Assembly: GCA_002352945.1 (NCBI GenBank)
Contig: DDHL01000042.1
Location: 31,261 to 43,198 of the forward strand
Direction: 5' to 3'
Source of the DNA: Campylobacteraceae bacterium UBA1877
GTDB lineage: Bacteria > Campylobacterota > Campylobacteria > Campylobacterales > Campylobacteraceae
Length of the DNA stretch: 11,938 nucleotides
The translations under genes and the position numbers were made by a program. This document shows, one piece after another, positions 7,103-11,938 of this stretch (positions within the stretch are counted from its first letter, which is position 1; each line of letters opens with the position of its first letter). The notes beneath the pieces are model-generated. The model was not told the origin of the DNA. It saw only the letters and a list, made by a program, of their open reading frames with translations, and did no database searches.

Positions 7103-7851
7103 CGCAAATAGTTTGGATTCATAAAGCTTGATGTGTGAATATTCTCAAAAGCAGATTTTAGCGATATAAAAAGGGATGGATGCTCTTTTTCAAGATCTGC
7201 TAAAAGCTTTTTAGTGCTTGCTCTTGCGTGGGGCATTTTAATATCAAAACGCATAGCAGGGCACGCTTCATCTCCAATTACGCTTAAATTATTTTTTATT
7301 GCATTATCTCGCAGCTGGCGCTCTCTTACATGAATAAAGGGTCTAATAACAATTAAACCATTTTTTGCAGTATATTTTGGAGCCATAGAGCGCAAGGCGC
7401 CATTATAAATAAAGTTCATAAAAAAACTCTCAGCAGCATCATCTAAATGGTGGGCTAAAGCGAGTTTATTAAAGCCGTTTTCTAGTGCATAAGTGTATAA
7501 AATACCTCGGCGCATTCTGGAAAAAAAGCTACAAAATGAGGAGTTTTTTCGAATCTTTTTATCTGCTAACTCATACACATTTGAATCAATAACCTCATGC
7601 TCAATTGAATACTCTTTACAATGTTCATGCAAAGCACTATAATCCTCGCCCATTCCATAAGAGACTGTTACTGCCTTAAAATCAAATTCAAACGGAGCAA
7701 CCCTTTTCATATGAGCAAGAACATGAGCAAGAGCTAAAGAATCCTTTCCACCACTTAAGCCTAGAAGAACTTTATCTCCTTGACCAATGAGTTCATACTT
7801 TGCATTGGCCCTTCCGGTTTGTCGTAAAAGTTTTTTACTCAAAGTTACCAT
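7099..7851 (-). CDS. TtcA-like PP-loop ATPase, probable tRNA 2-thiolation enzyme
   Basis: The 250-residue protein carries the ATP pyrophosphatase P-loop SGGKDS (33-38) and the TtcA-type blocks SRMRRGILY (111-119) and LAHHLDDAAES (121-131). TtcA makes 2-thiocytidine at position 32 of some tRNAs using ATP and a [4Fe-4S] cluster bound by a CxxC pair plus a downstream cysteine. Here the pair is C107-S-F-F110: the first cysteine is kept and the second is Phe, while C197 (GDEACPAM) may be the third ligand. This departs from E. coli TtcA and leaves the cluster chemistry open; Campylobacterota homologues such as Cj0118 may share it, which I cannot check here. The ATG at 7851 is preferred over a TTG at 7866 because a GAAGAG lies about 7 bases upstream and the TTG has no site. 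It overlaps mtnN by 17 bases and is the last gene of the operon. Its stop overlaps that of recO. Confidence 0.85.
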   Translation of the reverse strand: MVTLSKKLLRQTGRANAKYELIGQGDKVLLGLSGGKDSLALAHVLAHMKRVAPFEFDFKAVTVSYGMGEDYSALHEHCKEYSIEHEVIDSNVYELADKKIRKNSSFCSFFSRMRRGILYTYALENGFNKLALAHHLDDAAESFFMNFIYNGALRSMAPKYTAKNGLIVIRPFIHVRERQLRDNAIKNNLSVIGDEACPAMRFDIKMPHARASTKKLLADLEKEHPSLFISLKSAFENIHTSSFMNPNYLR

Positions 7852-8566
7852 TGGCCATCTCTTCAAGCATCGATACTACAAATTTGCTGCTTACTTTTGC
7901 AGAATCTTTTAAAAACTGATCAAAATCAAACCTTGCATCCATGTCGGCTGCATCGCTGATTGCACGCAAAACAAAAAAAGGTGTATTTAAAGCATCACAA
8001 ATAACTGCAACTGCAGCCCCTTCCATCTCAATTGCATCGGCATTAAAAGTCTTTGCTATCCACTCTTTTTTATCACTGTCTGCTACAAATTGATCTCCGG
8101 TTGCAATAATTCCCTCCTGAAGCTTTAGACCCTGTTTTTTTGCACATTTATGAGCTAGTTTTAAAAGTTTTAAGGAGGTATTAACATAAACTGCACCGCC
8201 TGGAACAAAACCGTATGGATGTCCAAAAATTGAAATATCTAAATCGTGCTGGCAAAGAGCAGTTGCTGCAATTAAATCACCAATTTTTAACTCTTTTTTT
8301 ACAGCTCCAGCAACTCCTGTAAAAAGTAAAATATCAGCATCAAACCTCTCAATCATAGTTGCTGCACTTAAAGCTGCATTTACTTTTCCTATTTTGCTAT
8401 AACCTAAAACAACTTCAATATCTTTATACTTTGCTTCATAATAGATATTTTTACCATAATTAATCTCATTATACTTATTAAAATATTTAAGTAGCGGCTC
8501 ATGTTTAGCTGAGCTTAAAAACGGCTCAATCTCTTCTTGCATTGCACCAAGTATTGCAACTTTCAT
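7835..8566 (-). CDS. mtnN: 5'-methylthioadenosine/S-adenosylhomocysteine nucleosidase
   Basis: MtnN (Pfs) hydrolyses methylthioadenosine and S-adenosylhomocysteine to adenine and the thioribose, recycling SAM by-products. In Campylobacter and Helicobacter the same enzyme family also cleaves 6-amino-6-deoxyfutalosine in menaquinone synthesis, so it is probably a respiratory-quinone enzyme here too (inferred from the phylum). The 243-residue protein matches the family end to end: MKVAILGAMQEEIEPFL with E12, the glycine-rich LLFTGVAGAVKKELKIGDL (about 80-98), IEMEGAAVA with E182, and RAISDAADMD with D205, corresponding to the E. coli catalytic E12, E174 and D197. AAAGGAG at 8571-8577 precedes the ATG by a short spacer and overlaps the stop of the nitrilase gene, nine bases away. 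Confidence 0.96.
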   Translation of the reverse strand: MKVAILGAMQEEIEPFLSSAKHEPLLKYFNKYNEINYGKNIYYEAKYKDIEVVLGYSKIGKVNAALSAATMIERFDADILLFTGVAGAVKKELKIGDLIAATALCQHDLDISIFGHPYGFVPGGAVYVNTSLKLLKLAHKCAKKQGLKLQEGIIATGDQFVADSDKKEWIAKTFNADAIEMEGAAVAVICDALNTPFFVLRAISDAADMDARFDFDQFLKDSAKVSSKFVVSMLEEMANGNFE

Positions 8567-8575
8567 TCTGCTCCT

Positions 8576-9334
8576 TTAAGTGTGTCGTAAAAAATATTTT
8601 GAAACATCGCCCAAGCTTTTATCTAGCTTTACATGTAAAAAAGCTTTTTTAAATAAAGCTGCTTGTTTTGCAATCTTTCCTTTTGGGTTTACATAGCATG
8701 ATCCACCCCAAAATCCTAATCCATCTTCAAAGCCCACACGATTCACAAAGAGTACATGAGCTCTTGAAAATATAGCACATGCGCTAAGGAGTGTCTCCCA
8801 AGTGCGTTTAATTTCTAGCTCCTCTTCAAAGCCTCGAGCAGGCGAGTTTGAAAGAACAAATATCACATCTGGATTGGCTTTTGCTAGGGCTGCAACAGAG
8901 CTTGCATTAAACAGCTCTTCGCAAATTACCATAGCGCTCTTTCCAAATCTCGTTTCAAACGTTTCTATTCCCTCTCCTGAAAAGAAAAATCGAGCCTCTT
9001 GAAAAAGGCCGTAATTTGGCAATTGAGTTTTTCGATGGATTTGGATTTGGCCAGATTTTGATGCATAAATTGCGGCGTTATAAATTTTATGGTTCTCTTT
9101 TAGTGCACATCCAAAAATAAAATCACAACTTCTTTTAAAAGATAAAAATGTTTCAATCTCTTCAAGACTATAAGCATCTTCAAAAACTGCATCTTTTAAG
9201 AGATACCCATTTAAAGAGAGCTCAGGAAAAATTATCAAGTCTGTTTTATCTTCAAACTCTTTTACACTCTTTACATGTAAAGCTTCATTTTCTCTTGATA
9301 ATTTTGGGGCAATCTGAGCAAGGGTAATATTCAT
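8576..9334 (-). CDS. Nitrilase-superfamily carbon-nitrogen hydrolase (glutaminase-like)
   Basis: This is a 252-residue amidohydrolase of the nitrilase superfamily, which cleaves non-peptide carbon-nitrogen bonds with a Glu-Lys-Cys triad. The triad is visible: E38 in IIFPELSLNGY, K102 in HRKTQLPNYGLF and C138 in VICEELFN. The wording around the triad (FPELSLNGYLLKDAVFE, NYGLFQEARFF) resembles the glutaminase domain of glutamine-dependent NAD synthetase more than omega-amidases, but there is no synthetase domain attached. The substrate is unknown. The ATG overlaps the fabD stop by four bases (ATGA), so it is translationally coupled to fabD. Two palindrome copies fall in it, encoding LHVK near the N-terminus (19-22) and LHVK near the C-terminus (243-246 region). 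Confidence 0.85.
   Translation of the reverse strand: MNITLAQIAPKLSRENEALHVKSVKEFEDKTDLIIFPELSLNGYLLKDAVFEDAYSLEEIETFLSFKRSCDFIFGCALKENHKIYNAAIYASKSGQIQIHRKTQLPNYGLFQEARFFFSGEGIETFETRFGKSAMVICEELFNASSVAALAKANPDVIFVLSNSPARGFEEELEIKRTWETLLSACAIFSRAHVLFVNRVGFEDGLGFWGGSCYVNPKGKIAKQAALFKKAFLHVKLDKSLGDVSKYFLRHT
8628..8639. repeat. Palindrome TTTACATGTAAA, copy 5 (perfect, within the nitrilase gene)
   Basis: Read on the minus strand as TTA CAT GTA AAG, giving L-H-V-K near the C-terminus of the hydrolase. Confidence 0.9.
9270..9281. repeat. Palindrome TTTACATGTAAA, copy 6 (perfect, within the nitrilase gene)
   Basis: Read on the minus strand as TTA CAT GTA AAG, giving L-H-V-K close to the N-terminus of the hydrolase, well before its catalytic E38. 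Confidence 0.9.
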
Positions 9335-10254
9335 TGAAGAACCTTCAACGCCTCTTCAAGTGAAGCCATATTTGTAATTGAATATGTGGGATTTGAACTT
9401 ATGCGCCTATTTAATCCCTTTAGCACACTGCCTCCAAATTCAAAATAGGCATTTACATGTAAATCGTAATTTTTTACTCCCTGTTTGTATTTAACAGGCT
9501 TTACTAACTGATCTGCTAAAAGCGTTAGCGCCTCTTCCTTGCTCTGGTAGGTTTTTGCGCTCACATTTGAAACAATAGGAAATGAAAAGCTCTCTTTTAA
9601 TGTAGCTTCTAACTCTTTTACTAAAGGCTCTTTTGCACTCTTTAGTAAATCACAATGGCTTGCAACTGACATATTTAAAACAACTGCTCTTTTTGCACCA
9701 GCCTCTTTTAAAATCGGCTCAAGCTTTTTTAAATCTGATTTAATACCAGCTAAAACAATTTGACCGTCGCTATTATAGTTTGCAGGCCATACTTGCAATC
9801 CTTGATCATTTGCATCAGCACACAAAGACTCAACTTTTAAATCATCCAAACCAAGTACAGCCATCATGCCAGCATCGACTCCTTTGCATGCAAGCTGCAT
9901 TAATTGGCCTCGCTTATGAACTAGCCGCACTCCATCACTTAATAAAAGCGCCCCACTAGCATAGAGTGCCGAAAATTCTCCTAAAGAGTGACCAAGAGCA
10001 AATTGGGGCACTAATTGGCTTGATTGCTTAAAAAGCGATATTGCAATAGCGCTTAGAGTAAAGATTGCAGGTTGTGTGTATGCGGTCTGTTCTAAGAGCT
10101 CATTTGGCTCAAACATTAATGATTTTAAATCACAACTTATAGCTTCACTAGCTTCATCTAAAATCTCTTTGGCTTTAGATGAGTTTTCATAAAAATCCTT
10201 GCCCATGCCAAGAGCTTGAGAGCCTTGACCCGGAAAAATAAAGGCAGCTTTCAC
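9331..10254 (-). CDS. fabD: Malonyl-CoA:ACP transacylase
   Basis: FabD transfers the malonyl group from malonyl-CoA to acyl carrier protein, supplying elongation units to type II fatty-acid synthesis. The 307-residue protein has the oxyanion-hole motif FPGQGSQ (7-13), the nucleophile S90 in GHSLGEFSAL, R115 in HKRGQLMQ that binds the malonyl carboxylate, and H200 in SVASHCDLL as catalytic base, close to E. coli S92, R117 and H201. Length is normal. The start is GTG at 10254, with AAAGGA 6 bases upstream overlapping the stop of the preceding gene ten bases away; no better ATG is nearby. A palindrome copy at 9452-9463 encodes L-H-V-N in the C-terminal part. It sits in the slyD operon, apart from accD. 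Confidence 0.97.
   Translation of the reverse strand: MKAAFIFPGQGSQALGMGKDFYENSSKAKEILDEASEAISCDLKSLMFEPNELLEQTAYTQPAIFTLSAIAISLFKQSSQLVPQFALGHSLGEFSALYASGALLLSDGVRLVHKRGQLMQLACKGVDAGMMAVLGLDDLKVESLCADANDQGLQVWPANYNSDGQIVLAGIKSDLKKLEPILKEAGAKRAVVLNMSVASHCDLLKSAKEPLVKELEATLKESFSFPIVSNVSAKTYQSKEEALTLLADQLVKPVKYKQGVKNYDLHVNAYFEFGGSVLKGLNRRISSNPTYSITNMASLEEALKVLQ
9452..9463. repeat. Palindrome TTTACATGTAAA, copy 7 (perfect, within fabD)
   Basis: Read on the minus strand as TTA CAT GTA AAT, giving L-H-V-N, before the conserved EFGGSVLKGL segment at the FabD C-terminus. Confidence 0.9.
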
Positions 10255-10264
10255 AAAAAATCCT

Positions 10265-11026
10265 TTATGATGTTAAATAGGAGGAGTATTCTTGAATTTT
10301 TTTTCGCAGTGTATTTCGATTTAGACCAAACTTTTCAGCCATCGCAAGCTGAGAGCCAAAAGTTTTAAATCCAGCTTTAATAAGCGGAACATCAAATAAA
10401 TAGAGCAAATCTCGATAATCATTTCCAGTACCTATCTGTTTTTTCAAATAGTTTTCCATGATTTCTAAAATATCACTCTCTTTAAAGCTTCCAATCAAAT
10501 AAGAAGTATAAACCCATTTGCGTAAAGAGTAACCATTTTGACTCAAATCTGCATTTTTTATATTTCCTAAAGTAAGATTATCTCTTTTTTCTCCAAAAAG
10601 GTGATTAATTTCTAAAAAAAACTGCTCTGCTAAAGGCTTAACATCCTCAGGCCGTTCACGCAAAGGTGGCAGTGTAATTGTTAAACTAAAAAAGACATCC
10701 ATTACTGACTCACTAAGCTCAGATTGAGCTGTTGCAATAATACGTGTATTTGTTTTAGAAATTGTCTCTTTAAGCAAATGGATATTTGAAATTTTATCAA
10801 AATGTTTAATAATAACTGTTTGACTACTATCGACTATTTTTAGCAGTTCGGAAAATGACTCACCACTTACAATGGGAGCATTTGTAATTTGTTGAGCCAG
10901 AGTGGTTTTACCCACTCCAGAAGGCCCAACAATAAGTGCATTTATACTAAGACTTTTAAGCAGATTTGCTGACTTTAAAGCCTCGCTAGCTGCCCGTGAA
11001 CGGGCAATAAAATTAGTGTGATCCAC
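10265..11026 (-). CDS. NtrC-like AAA+/Fis-type DNA-binding protein lacking the GAFTGA loop
   Basis: The 253-residue protein looks like a reduced sigma-54 activator. It has a Walker A motif GPSGVGKT (34-41), a Walker-B-like TVIIKHFDKI (70-79), the family signature LPPLRERPEDVKPLAEQFF (119-137) and a C-terminal Fis-type helix-turn-helix (LAMAEKFGLNRNTLRKKIQEY, 227-247). It has no receiver domain. Only about 28 residues separate the Walker motifs, roughly half the usual distance, and GAFTGA, which contacts sigma-54, is absent. The Walker B acidic pair reads D-K instead of D-E, so ATP hydrolysis may be weak. A role as DNA-binding regulator without sigma-54 activation is inferred. GTG at 11026 is preferred (GGCGGA 7 bases upstream, overlapping the slyD end by 14 bases); ATG at 11041 in the same frame is possible. 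The open frame extends further upstream, but that is slyD coding sequence in another frame. A ten-base gap separates it from fabD. Confidence 0.75.
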   Translation of the reverse strand: MDHTNFIARSRAASEALKSANLLKSLSINALIVGPSGVGKTTLAQQITNAPIVSGESFSELLKIVDSSQTVIIKHFDKISNIHLLKETISKTNTRIIATAQSELSESVMDVFFSLTITLPPLRERPEDVKPLAEQFFLEINHLFGEKRDNLTLGNIKNADLSQNGYSLRKWVYTSYLIGSFKESDILEIMENYLKKQIGTGNDYRDLLYLFDVPLIKAGFKTFGSQLAMAEKFGLNRNTLRKKIQEYSSYLTS

Positions 11027-11600
11027 AGCAACTTCCGCCATGGTCTTGACCATGACTTCCACAACAGTCGTCTTGTGAGTCGTCTTCATGTGTGTGACTA
11101 CCGCAGCCACCTGTACCACATCCACAACCACCAGCCATTGCACCACCAACTACGCCTGATAATATCTCATCTGGAGTAGCTTCGCGCACTTCTGTAATAT
11201 TAACTGTAAAAAGCAAATCTTTTCCAGCTAATGGGTGATTAAAATCAACTACTACTTCATTTTCTTTGATTTCTTCAACTACAACTTGAATTGGTTGTCC
11301 ATCTTGTCCTTGACCTTGTAAAGGCATTCCAACGCTTAATTCAATTCCTTCAAATTGCTCTTTTGGTAAAGTTTGTTTTGCTTCTTCATTATACTCACCA
11401 TAAGCTTCAGCTGCTGGAACAGCAATCTCTTCTTTGTCACCCTCATTCATTTCAATCATTCTTGATTCTAAACCTGGAATTAACTGTCCAGTACCAAAAG
11501 TAAACTCTAAAGGATCTTTGTCAATGTTACTATCAACTACTTCCCCATTAATTTTTAATTCATAAGTGATTGACACTACTTGATTGTTTTCTATAGCCAT
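11013..11600 (-). CDS. slyD: FKBP-type peptidyl-prolyl isomerase with metal-binding tail
   Basis: SlyD is a cytoplasmic prolyl isomerase and chaperone whose tail binds nickel and other metals and, in other bacteria, helps deliver nickel to [NiFe] hydrogenase. In the 195-residue protein the FKBP domain is seen at the start (VVSITYELKINGEVVDS, FTFGTGQLIPGLE), an insert-in-flap region spans about 70-120, and NHPLAGKDLLFTVNI (121-135) closes the fold. The tail after residue 156 has seven cysteines (C159, C161, C166, C179, C180, C191, C192) and five histidines (H169, H171, H183, H187, H195), embedded in glycine. The start at 11600 is set by AAGGAG; an in-frame ATG at 11657 would add 19 residues but lies in the promoter and is rejected. 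It is the first gene of the operon leading to ttcA-like. From memory, slyD precedes fabD and pfs in Campylobacter as well. Confidence 0.95.
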   Translation of the reverse strand: MAIENNQVVSITYELKINGEVVDSNIDKDPLEFTFGTGQLIPGLESRMIEMNEGDKEEIAVPAAEAYGEYNEEAKQTLPKEQFEGIELSVGMPLQGQGQDGQPIQVVVEEIKENEVVVDFNHPLAGKDLLFTVNITEVREATPDEILSGVVGGAMAGGCGCGTGGCGSHTHEDDSQDDCCGSHGQDHGGSCCGSH

Positions 11601-11608
11601 ATTGACTT

Positions 11609-11614
11609 CTCCTT
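11609..11614 (-). promoter_or_regulatory. Ribosome binding site deciding the slyD start
   Basis: AAGGAG on the minus strand, 8 bases before the ATG at 11600. It fixes the start at MAIENN and excludes the longer in-frame reading that begins inside the promoter. Confidence 0.75.
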
Positions 11615-11634
11615 TTGTATTATTTAAAGCTAAA

Positions 11635-11662
11635 ACTATATCAAAAAAAAATAACATGCCAA
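11635..11662 (-). promoter_or_regulatory. Promoter of the slyD operon
   Basis: On the minus strand TTGGCA (11657-11662, five of six to TTGACA) and TATAGT (11635-11640, five of six to TATAAT) are separated by 16 bases that include a run of nine T. Transcription would begin near 11628, giving a leader of about 28 bases. It has both a good -35 and the T-rich spacer typical of Campylobacterota. A short inverted repeat, GCCA (11658-11661) and TGGC (11670-11673), overlaps the -35 and could be an operator. Confidence 0.6.
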
Positions 11663-11742
11663 TAAAAAATGGCTATTTATGCTATTAAATCTTGAAATCG
11701 ATGATTAAAATGAAGTTTATTCTTTGTTTTTAGATAATTTAG

Positions 11743-11764
11743 AAGAAGAGCTAAAGCTCTTCTT
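11743..11764 (-). terminator. Hairpin terminator after the right-edge gene
   Basis: A 10-base inverted repeat, AAGAAGAGCT and AGCTCTTCTT, with a 2-base centre (a 4-base loop in practice) begins five bases after the stop codon of the gene at 11769. The sequence after the stem is only moderately T-rich, so efficiency is uncertain. It insulates that gene from the slyD promoter about 80 bases further on. Confidence 0.6.
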
Positions 11765-11768
11765 AAAT

Positions 11769-11938
11769 TTAGTGTAAGTCTTTATTTAGTTTTACTTCTC
11801 TTGTACTTCTCATAGCAACTGTTTGTCCAGTAGTAGAGTTAACTCTAAAATGTACGCCATTTACACCTTGGAAATCCATTCCTTTCATAACTGTTTTAAT
11901 CTCTTTATTTGGATTTATCTCTTTTAATTGTTCAACAG
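11769..11938 (-). CDS. C-terminal end of an unidentified protein (5' end beyond window)
   Basis: An open frame enters from the right edge and ends at TAA 11769-11771, giving 55 residues. It reads KEINPNKEIKTVMKGMDFQG from residue 5 and ends with REVKLNKDLH, with no cysteines and no membrane segment. It is followed by a hairpin terminator, which supports it as a real gene. The stretch KGMDFQGVNGVHFRV faintly resembles the C-terminal lobe of periplasmic LivK/UrtA-type ligand-binding proteins, but 55 residues are too few for an assignment and I do not name it. Confidence 0.65.
   Translation of the reverse strand, partial: VEQLKEINPNKEIKTVMKGMDFQGVNGVHFRVNSTTGQTVAMRSTREVKLNKDLH

Noticed and set aside
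7852..7866. TTG start of the TtcA-like gene at 7866
   Set aside because: It has no ribosome binding site, and the ATG at 7851 gives a normal N-terminus (MVTLSKK).
7099..9334. Nitrilase plus PP-loop protein as a split glutamine-dependent NAD synthetase
   Set aside because: The PP-loop protein has TtcA-type motifs (SRMRRG, HHLDD), not NadE motifs, and mtnN lies between the two genes.
399..9463. The palindrome as a CRISPR array, insertion-sequence end or parS site
   Set aside because: Copies are irregularly spaced, have no conserved flanks, lie inside intact genes and lack the parS core CACGTG.
11027..11149. Longer reading of the NtrC-like protein starting with a valine-rich segment
   Set aside because: These bases encode the Cys/His/Gly-rich SlyD tail in another frame. 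The valine-rich peptide is a by-product of Gly/Cys/His codons, and homologous sequence begins only near NFIARS.
11601..11657. SlyD start 19 codons upstream
   Set aside because: The added residues fall in the leader and promoter, and the ribosome binding site AAGGAG serves the ATG at 11600.
1..11938. tRNA, rRNA, insertion sequences, phage or defence genes
   Set aside because: I saw no tRNA-like cloverleaf, rRNA sequence, transposase, integrase or defence-type protein; every long stretch is accounted for by housekeeping genes.

Overview
This window reads as a chromosomal housekeeping region of a Campylobacterota (Epsilonproteobacteria) member. The DNA is AT-rich. The RecO is of the short, divergent epsilonproteobacterial type. 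The order slyD - fabD - mtnN - ttcA-like resembles, from memory, the Campylobacter jejuni Cj0115-Cj0118 neighbourhood. Promoters have a -10 box preceded by T-runs rather than a strong -35. The genus cannot be fixed from the sequence; a free-living Sulfurimonas/Sulfurovum-like lineage is a guess.

Layout, left to right. (1) Bases 1-6229 are a minus-strand block transcribed leftwards: gltB (glutamate synthase large subunit), gltD (small subunit, one base after gltB) and, after 88 bases holding its own -10 box, the 5' part of accD (carboxyltransferase beta subunit), cut by the window edge. (2) Bases 6230-6484 are a divergent intergenic region serving gltB leftwards and recO rightwards. (3) recO (6485-7102, plus strand) is the only plus-strand gene; its stop codon overlaps the stop of the opposing operon by 4 bases. 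(4) Bases 7099-11600 are a tight six-gene minus-strand operon read from a good promoter at 11635-11662: slyD, an NtrC-like AAA+/Fis protein without a GAFTGA loop, fabD, a nitrilase-family amidohydrolase, mtnN and a TtcA-like PP-loop protein. Genes overlap or lie within 10 bases of each other. (5) At the right edge is a hairpin terminator and the last 55 codons of an unidentified gene.

Functionally, GltBD assimilates ammonia through glutamine. AccD and FabD catalyse the first committed steps of fatty-acid synthesis (malonyl-CoA, then malonyl-ACP). MtnN recycles SAM by-products and, in this phylum, acts in the aminofutalosine route to menaquinone. SlyD combines a prolyl isomerase with a metal-binding tail. 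RecO serves recombinational repair.

The most striking signal is not a gene. The perfect 12-base palindrome TTTACATGTAAA occurs six times, with a seventh copy differing at one base. The six perfect copies lie inside four unrelated coding sequences (gltD, recO twice, the nitrilase twice, fabD), always in the one reading frame that encodes Leu-His-Val-Lys/Asn. The one-mismatch copy lies upstream of the accD promoter. This looks like a highly iterated DNA motif selected at the DNA level (uptake, chromosome organisation, methylation or a global DNA-binding protein) rather than a gene-specific operator. Secondary points of interest are the NtrC-like protein lacking the sigma-54 contact loop and a TtcA-like protein lacking one expected iron-sulfur cysteine.
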